Notes: generated by a model from the sequence alone, not told the origin. Positions 47,460 to 59,750 are shown, counted from the stretch's first letter. The stretch: DNA of 64,000 nucleotides from Amyelois transitella (GCF_032362555.1 NC_083532.1:571001-635000); one strand, 5' to 3'. Translations and numbers: made by a program.

Positions 47460-48420
47460 TGATGAAAATACTAATGTGACATAGATATGAAATGTAATAA
47501 TATACTTGACATTATAAAGTTATGACATTTTGTTGTCTGCAATTGCATGCAAGGTCATTTCGTGGTGTTACTAAGCTATTATTATATTATTAAAAGTCAC
47601 GATTTGTATGATAGCTAATGACAACTTGCAATTATTCGACAAAATTTAATGAGTTATTCTTTTCGGTAACGTGACTTGAGCTGCTTAATGTACTCAAAAT
47701 CGGTGCATTATAAAGAAGTAAGTAAAAGGGACTTTTATGTCCGAGGTACATTTTGTAGGAACTACAGCGTCTACTTACTCCCAGATATCGAAATGAAAAC
47801 GCAATACACAAGTTCTACTACATTTATTTATGGCTACAAACATACTAATAAACATATGGTCACATTTATATCCCTTTGTATCGAAAAGGTACATAGGCAT
47901 ATATAAATATAAAATGTATGTGCGTGCTAATACTAATCTTGCAGCTTCGAATGTAGGAACTGACTCTACTTTTACGATTTATAAAAAAACCGCAAAAAAG
48001 AAAACTAAGTCGATAATCATCTAGCGTATAATGTTACCGTCCACCTTTCTAACCGGTTACACAACTTTTAAGTAGCATTATGAAAAATCTGACCGCTAAT
48101 GACGATATGAAATAACGAAAAGTGACGCGACATTTTTATCGATAACGAACGACACGTCACTATTATCTACTTCGCGCACGGGTCCCTGACCTCCCGCGGG
48201 TTTTTCAACTCCGCGAGTTCGAATTGCGTTCTTTTTTTGAAACTCGACCACAACCTGACGCGCAATTTCAGTGACCTGAGTATTCGAAATTTAACATTAT
48301 TGAGAATATTTGTAAGGTTCATTTCAGTTTGTATTTTTGTGATGATAGAAGTTGGGCCTCAATTGGGATTTTTGTGAGATCAGACTATGAAAGTAAATAT
48401 CTGGTAATTTCCATCAAATA
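47460..48420. other. Unique region with a CpG-rich patch
   Basis: 48150-48290 (ACTTCGCGCACGGGTCCC, AACTCCGCGAGTTCGAATTG) is unusually CpG-rich and could be a promoter. No linked exon was found. Confidence 0.3.
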
Positions 48421-48429
48421 TATAGTTAC

Positions 48430-48670
48430 ATAAATATTGGACGGGGTAGGCAGAAACCACATCTTTCCACTTGCCTCGTACCCTGCATACTTTGTTCGCT
48501 TTATCTTAAATTCATAACTCTCTTCATGCACTCGGGTACTCTTGACCTGACCTTTTGCCAGAACGTCTCCGATTATATCAAGGTACGTTCGTCTAGGCCT
48601 TCCCACTCCAACAGTTCACACTGTCTTTGTTTTCCTTAGTCAACCTACTTTCATTCATCCTCTCGACCTG
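48430..48670 (-). mobile_element. RTE LINE 3' fragment, decayed
   Basis: GGGGTAGGCAGAAACCACAT to CTTAGTCAACCTACTTTCA is the complement of the RTE C-terminus with several deletions. The tail is missing. Confidence 0.75.
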
Positions 48671-48779
48671 CCATCCTGGTTAGTGAGTCGATTTATAAAC
48701 TTTGGATGAGGCTCAGAGAGGTTAATGCGAGTTTTACTCGATCAAACACATAGGTACATACATTTTCGAACGACGACGA

Positions 48780-49110
48780 TTATAAAAATCGGCCAAGTGC
48801 GACTCGTACTTTGCGAAAATATTAATATTTCTATCTGTTTATTAAAACCGACCGAAAAACGTTTGTTCAATGAGAGCCCTTTAACAATCACTTTATTGTA
48901 ATTTTATATTGAAAGGTAAAATACAAGTCAATATTTACAGCTTCCCAGCTATCACGGTTTATGAGATACAGGCTGGACAGACAGAGATTTAAAAGACTGG
49001 CGACAGACAGACATTTATAACGATAACTTAACGATAACTTTGTTTTATACAAATTAACGAAATTTTTCGCATATTACCGACATAAACGAGGGCGACTGCG
49101 CTCCTTCCGA
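48780..49110 (-). repeat. Interspersed repeat (AAATCGGCCAAGTGCGACTC type)
   Basis: CGGCCAAGTGCGACTCG and CTATCACGGTTTATGAGATA match pieces at 40000-40145 and 57061-57110 in inverted order. Confidence 0.5.
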
Positions 49111-49985
49111 GTTCGTTTTTTTTTCTGTGCCGTTAGCGCCTTACGATACGACTATTATTAACTCTGTGGCAACACTTTCACAAAATCGACAGCATGCTGC
49201 CTTGGCAACTCGCATTAATAATGATTGCACAGCATTACAATATAGGTTAATTATGTAGATCATTGTTAAACAATGATTCAAAGCAGGTGGTTACAACAGG
49301 AAATGCTTAACTTGATACGCTGCGCTGTATCCTTTGTTTTTTTATGTAAGAATTACAGAAATTGTGAAATCTTTTTGTGCAGGGAGAAATTCGCATTATA
49401 TAAATTTAGCCAGAATATAATAGTAAGGAAAAAATAGAAATGTGTATTGGGTAACTTGAAACTTTTTGTAAAAATTAGTTGCAGAAGCCTATTTACGTTG
49501 TTAACAAAGGTCGGCATCTCTTTGAGTAAAAGTTGACTGATAAAAAGTGTTTACAGTCACACATTTATTACTTTTTTTTATGAAAACTATTTTGAAAAGA
49601 ACGAAAAAATAAATAATTTGAAATTTTTTACAAAATCGTCTTATATCAGTATCGATAGTTAGTAAAACAAGAATGAGAACAACCCTATTTGTATTTTTTT
49701 TTTAAATAACCACTCGGCCGCGCCTATCTCGCCACTGAATTTGAGTACCAGGCTGTTATAAAAACTAGGCGTTCAATTTTTGGTTTTGCCCAGCTTAATA
49801 GGCGATTGACCACGGCATCGTGTGTGAAAAGGTCGACGACCGCGCATCACCATCCTGATTTTTTTATGTTATCCTAGTATTTTGTGATGTTTTTGCTGTT
49901 ATTTTTCTAATTGTTTTTGTGAATCACAAACGTCACACACCAACTGTAAATCATAGCGAAGAAAGTGACACGTTCAGCCAATAGC
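49111..49985. other. AT-rich intergenic stretch
   Basis: A TATCGATA box is at ~49651. No exon or repeat is supported. Confidence 0.35.
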
Positions 49986-49989
49986 AGCG

Positions 49990-50125
49990 AAGAGTCTAAA
50001 TCGCGATTACAAAGATTTCACTCCGACTCAACATCGTCTGTCGCGCGGTTCCCCAGGAATAACATCTAGCCTGGCGGAAGATCTTCCCTTTGGTGGCGGT
50101 CGAGCCGCATCATCGCTCCCGCTAC
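49990..50125 (-). repeat. Copy of the 2870-type short element
   Basis: ACATCGTCTGTCGCGCGGTT and GGTGGCGGTCGAGCCGCATC match the insert at 2870-3096 in inverse orientation. Confidence 0.65.
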
Positions 50126-50436
50126 ATAATTATTCCCACGAGCATTTGAAAACGAGAATTTTGATTTTACACGGGTGAGGCTGCTGGCAAAAGCTAGTAA
50201 TACATATACACCTACGCCAGGCAGGCAGGTTTTTTGTGTATGTCTGTACGTACCTTTATATGCCCCGTCACCCACAGATTTTTTTTCGACAAAAAAACTA
50301 CAATCCTTGAAAAAAATCGTACTTCCCAGTGTAATCTAATATGAAGGCATTGTATGTATGTATGAGTCGCCAACACGACACTCTGTCTCATAGGCGTATG
50401 ACGTCATAAGTTATTATAATACCTCTGTATAATTCA

Positions 50437-50653
50437 CTAGCGGCTGCCCGCGACTTTGTCCGCATGGAAACCCTATCAATCCCGCGGGAACTCCGGGATA
50501 AAAAGTAGCCAGTGTGTTATTCTGGGTCTTCAGCTACCCACATACCTAAATTTCATCGTAATCGGTTCAGTAGTTTTTGCGTGACAGTGTTACAAACATC
50601 CATACTGACATCCTGACATACTCGCAAACTTTCGCATTTATAATAGTATAGGA
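50437..50653 (-). mobile_element. Helitron-like element (CTAGAGGCCGCCCG type)
   Basis: This complete 217-bp copy reads CTAGCGGCTGCCCGCGACTT to ATTTATAATAGTATAGGA. Confidence 0.82.
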
Positions 50654-50955
50654 TGTAGTGATAGTCTATCAGTATTAGTAACTAGCTTTTGTGCGCAGTT
50701 CCACTCGCGTCAGTATAGGTAATTTCCTCTTTTTACCATTCCCGTGGGAATTTTCAAGGAATACTAGTCCCGTTTGAACGTTTGACGGCGGATATGTTTT
50801 TCTTTTCAAATATTCTTACAAAATTTGACGATTTCTTGGCCCTCGCCATGGGTCCGCTCAGAGCCAGAAACTTCTTAACCCAAGGTCCACTCAAAAGATA
50901 TCTAAAGATTAGGCAATAAACGAACTTTTTTTTTCTTTTATTGTTATTTTTTTAA

Positions 50956-51219
50956 TCTATACCTACTAATATTATACAGCTGAAGAGTTAGTTTGTTGAA
51001 CGCGCTTATTTCAGGAACTACTGGTTCGAATTGAAAAATTATTTTTGTATTGAATAGACCATTTATCGAGGAAGGCTTAAGGCTATAGGTATTACATCAC
51101 GCTGCAACTATTAGGAGCGAAGAAATAATGGAAAATGTGAAAAAAAAACGGGGAAAATTGTTCACCCTTGAGGGCTTCACTGATGCCCAAAATAACTATT
51201 CCACGCGGACGGAGTCGCT
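50956..51219 (+). mobile_element. Lep1-type Helitron, 3' end lost
   Basis: The copy starts TCTATACCTACTAATATTAT and stops at CGCGGACGGAGTCGC, just before the CTAG terminus. Confidence 0.82.
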
Positions 51220-51369
51220 TGAGCTTTTCTGTCTATATGTGTATGTTTAAATGTCTATGATGCCCCTATATGGTTCTGGTTGAAAATCAGTGCTGAACGT
51301 GTTCAGAGTATCACTGGTCTAAGACCAGATTTTAGCATTGATATATTGAATAGACAATTGCCCACGTCA

Positions 51370-51525
51370 AAGTTCTGTAAATCGACGTCCTGTGAAAACG
51401 CTGCAGTGTAGTTTGTTCCGACGCTTCTTCAACAACTGCGCTTTGGAAGCGGTATTAGATATTACTGTATGTTCACGTTTGTCAGTGGCAGCATTACTTT
51501 TATCTTAAAATAGATCTTTTGGTAT
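51370..51525 (+). mobile_element. Jockey/CR1-like LINE 3' UTR, decayed
   Basis: GAAAACGCTGCAGTGTAGTT and TGCGCTTTGGAAGCGGTA match the 3' UTR family. The tail repeat is lost. Confidence 0.6.
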
Positions 51526-51692
51526 TACATAAACCTGTTTCTCATTAACCTAAGAAGCCAAATTGAAGCGCTTTTAACAGTGATGAAGCCAGTCAAACTC
51601 TGAGTCAGGTCGAGTTTAATCGCATTACGTTATAGTTACATAACTTACCTTTTGTTTGCACTTGCTTAAGATGTTTCCTTTTAGCAGACAAT

Positions 51693-51840
51693 TTTGTCCG
51701 TCAATATAACCATATTGTGTTCAACTTTGAATTTGGAAATTTTATGTCCACCAATATAATCATATTGAGTTCAATTTTGAATTTGGAAATTTTATGTCCA
51801 TCAATATAATCATATTGAGTTTTCATTTTGAATTTGGAAA
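51693..51840. repeat. 50-bp tandem repeat, three copies
   Basis: Units starting at ~51701, 51751 and 51801 share CAATATAA(T/C)CATATTG and TTTGAATTTGGAAATTTTAT. Confidence 0.85.
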
Positions 51841-51867
51841 TTTTATGTAAAATTTCCAAATTCAAAA
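51826..51867. repeat. Perfect 20-bp inverted repeat with 2-base loop
   Basis: TTTTGAATTTGGAAATTTTA, then TG, then TAAAATTTCCAAATTCAAAA. The left arm is the end of the third tandem unit and the right arm is its exact inverse. Confidence 0.9.
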
Positions 51868-51869
51868 TT

Positions 51870-52160
51870 GTTTGATATCATTTTGTTTCTCTTTTCCATA
51901 AATTTAGCGCCACTGACAAGTATGCGACAAATTTAACGCCATTTTGTACTAAACCCTTCAATATTGTTGTAACGAAATAAGATATTTCAATTTTATTTTC
52001 AAGTACTTATGGAATTGAACCTAGACCACCTAGAATTTTAGTGATTAAACTATCGCCTCTAACCTCCATAACGAGGAAATCCTGGTGAAAGGTTAGAAAG
52101 TTTAAGATAGACATACTACAATAAGCGTAGGCGTAAATTTCTAAAGCGTGTGAATATGAA
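51870..52160. other. AT-rich spacer
   Basis: Nothing could be supported here. Confidence 0.35.
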
Positions 52161-52167
52161 ATTTTAC

Positions 52168-52408
52168 ATATAATATAATCACGCCTATATCCCTTGCAGG
52201 GTAGACAGAGCCAACAGTCTTGAAAAGACTGATAGGCCACGTTCAGCTTGTTGGCTTGATAATAGAATTGATATTCAAATAGTGACAGGTTACTAGCCCG
52301 TCGCCTAAAAAATGTAAAAGTTTATATGTTTATCCCTTAGTCGCCTTTTACGACATCGACGAGACCTTTTACGTGATAGAGTGGTTCTATTCTTTTTTTA
52401 TAAGTGCC
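52168..52408 (-). repeat. SINE, 5' end decayed
   Basis: This minus-strand copy has a good tail and TTATCCCTTAGTCGCCTTTT. Its terminal hairpin is unrecognisable. Confidence 0.8.
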
Positions 52409-52419
52409 TCTCTCGTTTG

Positions 52420-52498
52420 AGTATGTTTAAGACTGTTGGCTCTGTCTACCCCGCAAGGGATAAAGACGTGATTATATCTATGTACATATGTATGTTCT
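52420..52498 (+). repeat. SINE 3' fragment
   Basis: AAGACTGTTGGCTCTGTCTA to AAAGACGTGATTATATC. Confidence 0.75.
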
Positions 52499-52499
52499 T

Positions 52500-52960
52500 C
52501 ACCCTGACACTTATGTTTTTTTTTATTGCTATCAAACCATCACGGAAATTTGCATTAGACAAATGTGCGTAGTCATTACCTTATGTCCCTGATATAAGAA
52601 CTAATTTCCAATAGATTTATAGATTATCATATACTTAGTGTTGCCAGTATTATATTTGCGTTTTTTTTCCCGCCAATTACGTTTTTGGCGCGCATCCGCC
52701 TTTGTTCATCAGAGGTTAGTTACCCGTCAAAACGATGTGGGATGTTGGAGCAAATATTGGCTAATGAATATGACATCTTTAATGCTATGCTCGCCTGGTA
52801 GCGAAGGTAAAAAATTGTGAATGACAGCTGGATTCTGTTCCCGCGCGGGCTGTAAAAGTCGATCAAGGCTTAGGCTAGATAGTATTCATTATCTGTGAAA
52901 ATCAATTACAAAATTTAGATATCTGACTAAACATTACATAGATATTTGTTTGAAATTATG
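52500..52960. other. Spacer with no supported gene
   Basis: The sequence looks unique. A 60-codon open frame has no family resemblance. Confidence 0.35.
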
Positions 52961-52965
52961 AATTA

Positions 52966-53173
52966 CTAGAGGCCGCCCGCGACTTCGTCCGCGTGGAATC
53001 AATCCCGCGGGAACTTCGGGATAAAAAGTAGCCTATATGTTATTCTGGGTCTTCAGCTACCTACATACCAAATTTCATCGTAATCGGTTCTGTAGTTTTT
53101 GCGTGAAAGAGTAACAAACATTCATACTGACATCCTGAATATACAAACATTCGCATTTATAATATTAGTAGGA
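52966..53173 (-). mobile_element. Helitron-like element (CTAGAGGCCGCCCG type)
   Basis: The 208-bp unit runs from CTAG to AATATTAGTAGGA and abuts the tail of a tRNA-derived SINE, inserted between A and T. Confidence 0.85.
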
Positions 53174-53415
53174 TAATAAATAAGTATATAAGGGACATAT
53201 TACTCAGATTGAGTTAGCCTCGAAGTTGGAGACTTGTGTTACGAGATACTTACTCAACGATACTATATTTTATAATGAGTACTTATATAGATAAACATCC
53301 AAGGCCCAAGCCAATCAGTGAAAGTTCGTTTCTCATCATGCCCTGACTAGGATTCAAACCCGGGACCTCCGGTGTAAAAGACAACCGCATTACCACTGCG
53401 CCACAGAGGCCGTCA
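53174..53415 (-). repeat. tRNA-derived SINE
   Basis: The tail AATAAATAAGTATATA is at left. The head (CTAGGATTCAAACCCGGGAC ... GCGCCACAGAGGCCGTC) has a mutated B box. Confidence 0.82.
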
Positions 53416-53419
53416 GAAA

Positions 53420-55250
53420 TTGCTGAAAACAAAAAAAATCTAGTGGTTCTCAAAATTTCTTCTTTGATTTACAATTATTTAAGTGTTATATTCTGATTTG
53501 TTTTAACTGACTATAAAAGTGTTCGTTAATAAAACAAAATATATGGAATTTGAAAAAAAATATTCTGAAATTTATATAACTGCACAATTTTGAATTCCTA
53601 CGTAAACCTCCCAAATTTTAACCTTATAAAAAATATACTTGAAAAAAAGGGCTCAAAGTGATTACGTTGTTTTCATTATTTACATGACGCGTTGCCCAAC
53701 ATTGGCCCAAATGTTTGTCCAAGCCAAGACAAAGATCTTTCAGTTCATAAACCCCGTGAATCACAAATTGTATTCGTGTTTTCAAGGAAATCCGGATTAG
53801 TTCACGTATTTTAAAGGTCGTTTCTAAAGCTATCTTTTATCATTAACAAGTATTGGCTTTAAAGCTTACTGATTTCACCAGTAAGCTGTCAAAGTAAATG
53901 CATCCCTCGTGTGATTTTGTGATTACTTCTGTTTAACCCGTAAGGGATGAAGATTTAATAACGCGTCGCTTTTTAAATTGGGCTCCGTTTAAAACAGCGT
54001 GCTGCAAAAAAAAAAATTTGGCCAAGAATTTTAGAACTGCCAAATCGCTGTCACACTTAGGCAGACCCAGATCATTCCAAAATGGACGGGGAAACCACTT
54101 TGAGGGTAATATATGATAGCTGCTAATAATTTTATCGATTCAGGTTGATGAACTATCGGAATTAATCCCATATACAACAGAAATGCAACGAAATTGGCAG
54201 TTAATGCATAAGGTAGTATAGCAGTTTATAACAAAGACACCCTAGGGCTTCGACCTAGGGTACAGGGAGTCTGAATGCGCCCCCCTCGAGAGTCTAGACG
54301 ACCTGTAGATATTGTTTGGTAACCCAGCTGTTCAGTCCACAGGGCACCGTCGCGCTGAAAGGTGCACTTGCACTTAATACTCGATTTAAAAAAAAAAAGA
54401 ACCAACCAGTAACAAAACGTTCGTAGTTTAAATACGGCCAATGACAATTCTTAATTTGAAAAGTGCCAAACATGTTCGGATTCAAATTTGAATTACCCAG
54501 TGGTTCTCAAAATTGTTTAGATTTTTGCCTTCTGACGTTAAAAATTATGATGTTCAATATTTTAAATTTAGTTATTTATAAAGAGAAGGTGTTTTTTGTG
54601 TATTATTAATTACCGCGCGCATACTTAGTCTCTTTCTTCAATTAAATCTTCCTGTACCTCAAATAGAAAATAACTTTGCATTACCGAATGTAGTATAAAG
54701 TTATATAACTTACACAAATAATTTCATTACGATTTATGTAGTTATCGCGGTTTCTTCCGTATTTGTAATATAAGTAAGATTAATTCTGATCATGCAAATA
54801 TCAATACAAAGTATATGTTTATTTATTTATTTACTTAAGTTATACACAATACAGGTTACAATCGAAAACATAGTTTGCAGAAGTATGAACACTCTATCTA
54901 GTCTGGAATCCAAAAATGTGCACACATAGCATAATCATTTGTGTAAACATAGTAATTAATTGTTTTTATTTCACGAAATAATATGTACTTAACGGATTTG
55001 TATTAAAGTTTACATTTATATAACTTACTAGTGGCACGCTTCGGTTTTGCACGCGTAGCGTTTATACATAGATGTAAACGTTCCGTCCAGAACTTTCCGA
55101 GATTAATGCATACATACAGACGGAGAAAATAGAGGGACTTTATAGAGTGTTATTGTTCGAAATTCTGCATACTTTATAAACAGCCTGTATGCTTTTAAAA
55201 ATATGAATATTTTTGCAGTATGCGTGTGCACTTAATCGCACTGCCAACTT
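53420..55250. other. AT-rich intergenic stretch, 1.8 kb
   Basis: No clear repeat. A short minus-strand open segment at ~54290-54350 (PCGLNSWVTKQYLQVV then stop) follows CACCTTTCAG and could be a terminal exon or chance. Around 54241 CCCTAGG...CCTAGGG forms a small hairpin. Confidence 0.3.
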
Positions 55251-55259
55251 AAAGTTTTT

Positions 55260-55434
55260 CAACGCGCTAATATCAGGAACTTCTGGTTCAAATTGAAAAA
55301 TTATTTTTGTATTGAATAGACCATTTATCGATGAAGGCTTTAGGCTGTATAATATCACGCTGCAACTGATCCTTGAAGGCTTCAATGATGCCCAAAATAA
55401 CTATTTGACACGGACGAAGTCGCGGGCACAGCTA
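55260..55434 (+). mobile_element. Lep1-type Helitron, 5'-truncated with internal deletion
   Basis: AACGCGCTAATATCAGGAAC to GTCGCGGGCACAGCTAG, lacking about 60 bases in the middle. Confidence 0.8.
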
Positions 55435-55439
55435 GTAAA

Positions 55440-55880
55440 AAAAAACATGTGACTTGTTTTTGTATTCTGCTGTCAAAGTGCCATTGAACTGTAACAGGGT
55501 ATGCCCTCGAACTGGGGTAAGGCTTAATTAAATAATTACATCAGATATGAGGTTCGATAACTTTATTTTAATTTGCAATTTTTTGTTATACCATAGATTG
55601 CTCTACTACACGCATATTATTTTTCTTTTTTGTAATTAATGTATTTTCCATCTGTAAATAGTGTCAGTTATCCGAATCATCGTCCGAGTTGAATTTTTTA
55701 AATTTTCAATTCAAATTTTATGTTAATATTTTATGTTATTCAATTGTCTATAGCTATATAACTGCAAAGTTTCATGGAAATCTGTTGAGTGGTTGTTGCG
55801 TGATGTAGTAACAAAAACATACACACGTCCTTACAAAATTTCGCGTTAATAACACAAGTAGGATTAGTCGGATAACATTA
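55440..55880. other. Spacer with a Helitron-like fragment
   Basis: TTTCATGGAAATCTGTTGAG to AACACAAGTAGGAT at 55735-55864 resembles the 5' half of a CTAG-ending Helitron. No gene is visible. Confidence 0.4.
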
Positions 55881-55887
55881 CAAGACA

Positions 55888-56040
55888 TAACATAAAATCA
55901 CGCCTCTTTCCCGGAGCGGTAGGCAGAGACTACCTCTTTCCACTTGCCACGATCTCTGCATACTTCCTTCGCTTCATCCATATTCATAACTCTCTTTACC
56001 CCTTTACCAGGACGCCCTTAATTTGATCAAGATACGTTAG
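55888..56040 (-). mobile_element. RTE LINE 3' tail, internally deleted
   Basis: CATAAAATCACGCCTCTTTC to TTTGATCAAGATACGTT with the GCATGAAGAG-GTCAAG section missing. Confidence 0.8.
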
Positions 56041-56139
56041 TTAGTTGATAGTCGGATACTAAGATACTAATATGGTGTATTTAAAAAAAAAGACTATATA
56101 GATATATTAATGAAAATTATTGATTAATCTATCAATTTA

Positions 56140-56255
56140 AAGCTATTTGGCTTAATGATAAATTGAGATGTAAATAGTGACAGGTTGCATTTACCAGACT
56201 GTTGGCTCTGCCTACCCCGCAAGGAATATAGACGTGATTATATGTATGCATGTAT
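56140..56255 (+). repeat. SINE, chimeric fragment
   Basis: The left part reads the minus strand (GCTATTTGGCTTAATGAT ... GTGACAGGTTGC). The right part is a plus-strand tail (GACTGTTGGCTCTGCCTACC ... GATTATATGTATG). Confidence 0.6.
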
Positions 56256-56451
56256 AGGTTTATGTCAAAGAGTAGTTCTTCCAGTTTGTAAATGAAACAA
56301 ATCTCTAGCTCAATAAAAACCTAGTTCTTCAACTTTCCCTCAGCTTGACATGCTATTAACATTTGGTGTGTATTAATTGAAGTGTGTTCTTAATGTTATT
56401 GCATTTTTAAATAGTTATTTAGAATTCACATGATACTGATACATATTCATA

Positions 56452-56545
56452 GGAAGTATGCAGAGATCGTGGCAAGTGGAAAGAGGTAGTCTCTGCCTAC
56501 CCCTCCGGGAAAAAGGCATGATTTTATGTATGTATGTATGTACTG
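56452..56545 (+). mobile_element. RTE LINE 3' tail, very short
   Basis: GGAAGTATGCAGAGATCGTG to GGCATGATTTTATGTATG. Confidence 0.82.
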
Positions 56546-57555
56546 ATACATGAACAGTATCAGATGACAGGTGACTAGAGAAAATAATAAAATACCGACA
56601 TAGAGAGATGATAGTTTTGTGAAAAAAAAATTGCATGTGCCATAAATAACCTTGGTTTAACAAAAGTCAAAACAAAAAGTCGAATGTGACTTACGTTGAC
56701 TTACATAAGTTTTAATGTTCATTTAATTAATCGCAAAGGTCTTAAAGTACAATGCAAACATTACACAAAAAAAAACTAAAAATAAAAAAAAAATTAAAGG
56801 GGATCTCATACAATTTTTTTTTTGCTCATTAATAATAACGGTAACAAGTAGACGCTTAAAATTTGCACAGAATATTTACATTATTTATTTATTTTATTTA
56901 CATTGAATTTATATTAACCCTTAAAAATGAATAATTTAATAACAATAAAGTAATAATTAAAGAGAAGCTCCTATATCCTAACTAAATTATTATGCAATTT
57001 TTTTTTGGTCCATGGTAATGAAACAGGTAATAATGTGAATATAAAAAATGTAAAAAAACGTTACGATGGTAAGGAACCCTTCGTGCGCGAGTCCGATTCG
57101 CACTTGACCGGTATTTTTTTCACTAAAAATACTTTTATATTTTAGAACCACTGGAAAAATTCGGACGTCTTTTTTTTAACAGCAGACCATATTTTTTTTA
57201 GTTATCTTTCTAATAAATTCATATTAACTTTTGTACCTAATTTGTTACCTATATTGGACCTGTGTTATGTACATACGTAAAATCTACATGATAAGTTATG
57301 ATTTGTGATATAGTGATAACGAATCGGCAATAATTGTGCAATTGTGATAACAATGTTCTGTTTATTTGGTGCGAGTAAGTATCAAAGTCTGTTTTTATTA
57401 ATTTTTAAAGGTCAAATCATTATTCGAACATAAGTAATAAAAGTTAAAATTGATTTTCTCTCAAGTCTCTAAACGTGCTACTGACCAAATTTATGTTTAG
57501 TATTTGTGTATTTTTTTTTGCTGATTTTTACAATTGTTTAGGTTTTTATTTATTT
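56546..57555. other. AT-rich intergenic stretch
   Basis: The only repeat noticed is GAACCCTTCGTGCGCGAGTC at 57075, matching the 48780 family. Confidence 0.4.
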
Positions 57556-57559
57556 TTTA

Positions 57560-57829
57560 CTAGCTGAGCCCGCAACTTCGTCCGCGTGGAATAGTTATTT
57601 CGGGCATCATTGAAGCCCTCAAGGATGAATAATTTTCCCCGTCTTTTTTCACATTTTCCATTATTTCTTTGCTTCTTATAGTTGCAACGTGATGTTAAAT
57701 AGCCGAAAGCCTTCCGCGATAAATGGTCTATTCAACGCAAAGATTATTTTTCAATTCCAACCAGTATAAGTTCCTGAGATTAGCGCGTTCTAACAAACAA
57801 ACTCTTCAGCTTTATAATATTAGTATAGA
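57560..57829 (-). mobile_element. Lep1-type non-autonomous Helitron
   Basis: This complete copy runs from CTAGCTGAGCCCGCAACTTC to AATATTAGTATAGA, inserted between A and T. Confidence 0.87.
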
Positions 57830-58250
57830 TTGTAACAATTGTAATTTGTAAAGTACAATAGGCGGACTTACTTAAAGCATTATTTAACCATTGGGTTAAG
57901 CAGAGAACCTTTGTGAGGGTTTAATTTATTTATCGCAAATATCCCGTAAAACCATTTTCGTTTTACTTAATGTAATTTTTATTATGACTGAATTTAAATC
58001 ACACATCAATACATATACATATATTTTATCAGCATTTTCCTTATTTTATCTCGGCTATTATTATAGCAAATATTCGTTACTCTGTGAAAATAGTCTTGGC
58101 ATAAATTTCCCACTCGCTAGCCAGTTTGACATTGACGTCAAACCTCCGGAAAAAATGCGTTAATTTAAAAAAAATCTCATTATCTACCTGTTCAGGTAGA
58201 ACAAAAAGACACCTCTTGAATTAAAAAAAAATGAAATGTACCATATAATT
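57830..58250. other. Spacer with no supported gene
   Basis: AGGCGGACTTACTTAAAGCA at 57861 may be a retroelement tail. Nothing else is visible. Confidence 0.35.
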
Positions 58251-58254
58251 AAGA

Positions 58255-58365
58255 CTTTATCCATCGAAAGAGTAGAAAAAGCCAACAGTCTCGAATGGTC
58301 TGAAAGGCCACGTTCAGCTGTGTGGCTTAATGATAGAATTGTGATTCGAATAGTTACAGGTTAAA
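58255..58365 (-). repeat. SINE 3' half, decayed
   Basis: AGCCAACAGTCTCGAATGGT and AATGATAGAATTGTGATTCG are kept. Confidence 0.7.
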
Positions 58366-58384
58366 ATAATAGAAATATTGATTA

Positions 58385-58555
58385 GAATAGAATGGATTTA
58401 TTTTCAAAATTGGATACAAGGTATCACTTATTGACGTCACATCACTTAATTCTAATTATGACTATTACCGCTTCCAAAGCGCATGTGTAGAAGAAGCGGC
58501 GGAACAAGTTACACTGCAATATTTTTATCGGACGTCAATTTACAGATTAAAAAAA
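58385..58555 (-). mobile_element. Jockey/CR1-like LINE 3' UTR with TATTC-type tail
   Basis: The tail (TTAGAATAGAATGG) is at left. TTATTGACGTCACATCACTT and ACCGCTTCCAAAGCGCATGT match the 15075 copy in inverse orientation. Confidence 0.65.
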
Positions 58556-58559
58556 TATT

Positions 58560-58960
58560 GCTGGCATTTGCGATACTATTCCGGGGTGTGCACAGAGCAA
58601 AAAGGTAGTCGCGGGGTCGGGTCTTCCGTACTCTGTGGTGGTCTAGACTGGGTCTAGACTAGAAGCAGACGACAAAGAGGACGTTCACCTGTTGGGAGCG
58701 ATGCAAACGTTGAGAACCATTGGTTTCAGGAAATTTTGAATTTCGCATCTTCTATGGCACATTTTTTTTTATATAAGATGTATATTATTATGCCTCGTCT
58801 TCAATTGCCAATTGTATAAGTACTTCATTCAAGGACTTGAGGGCGTAGCGTCGATGCACGAAATGCTTCAATGATTCGTATGAATAAAATACTAGTTTCA
58901 TTGATCTTAACAATACATTTGTTGTATGTTACAAAGACTGTTTAATATAATTAGTTATAT
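58560..58960. other. Unique-looking spacer
   Basis: GGTCTAGACTGGGTCTAGAC near 58642 is a short direct repeat. No gene could be supported. Confidence 0.35.
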
Positions 58961-58962
58961 AC

Positions 58963-59222
58963 ATACATACATATAATCACGTCTATATCCCTTGCGGGGT
59001 AGACAAAGCCAACAGTCTTGAAAATACTGATAGGCCACGTTCAGCTGTTTGGCTTACTGATAGAATTGAGATTCATATAAAGTGACAGGTTGCTAGCCCG
59101 TCGCCTAAAAGAAGAATCTCAAGTTTATAAGCGTATCCCTTAGTCGCCTTTTACGACATTCATGGGAAAGAGTTGGAGTGGTCCTATTCTTTTTTCTATT
59201 GGTGCCGGGAACCACATGGCAC
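58963..59222 (-). repeat. SINE (RTE-tailed family), full length
   Basis: ATACATACATACATATAATC to GGGAACCACATGGCAC, close to consensus. Confidence 0.88.
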
Positions 59223-59304
59223 TTAGTTATATGAAACCTCTTTTCCGTTTTGTCCAGAATGAACTCTTTTGTTCAGAATTTATAGTGAATTTATATTTCA
59301 AAGA

Positions 59305-59375
59305 ACACAAGTCTCGAACTAACTTCGAGGCTAACTCGATCTGTGTAATTTGTCCCGTACATATTTACATATTAT
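59305..59375 (+). repeat. tRNA-derived SINE 3' fragment
   Basis: CACAAGTCTCGAACTAACTT to TAATTTGTCCCGTACATATT. Confidence 0.7.
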
Positions 59376-59561
59376 TCGTATTCGCGTATTCTACGCAGGC
59401 TTTTTCGCAAATCCCACGAGAACAATAGTTTCTATCGGGATGAAAAGTACCCTATGCCCTTTTCCAAACTCTTAATTTTACGCGAAATTTCAAGGAAATC
59501 GATTCAATGGTAAACGCGAAGAGGTTACAAACAAATAAATTGAAATCCAAAACTTTTTTTT

Positions 59562-59750
59562 TTTCATTATTATGGGACACTTCAATATCGCTTAATAATT
59601 GTCATATCTTTTGGTTTCACAACATTGGTTGACGTCAAAAAAATTACTTAAAACTAAGTTTACTGCCGCTTCCAAAGCGTCAGTGCAAAAGAAGCGGTAA
59701 CAAACTGCACTGCAGCATTTTCTTCAACAACGTCAACTTCGCAACTACAT
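59562..59750 (-). mobile_element. Jockey/CR1-like LINE 3' UTR
   Basis: GACACTTCAATATCGCTTAA to GCACTGCAGCATTTTCTTC matches the 3' UTR of the LINE at 36100. Confidence 0.68.

Noticed and set aside
54226-54447. Minus-strand frames ending QYLQVV or SPRVSLL
   Set aside because: Only a weak acceptor and no supporting exon; XbaI/XhoI-like sites nearby looked vector-like but are probably chance.
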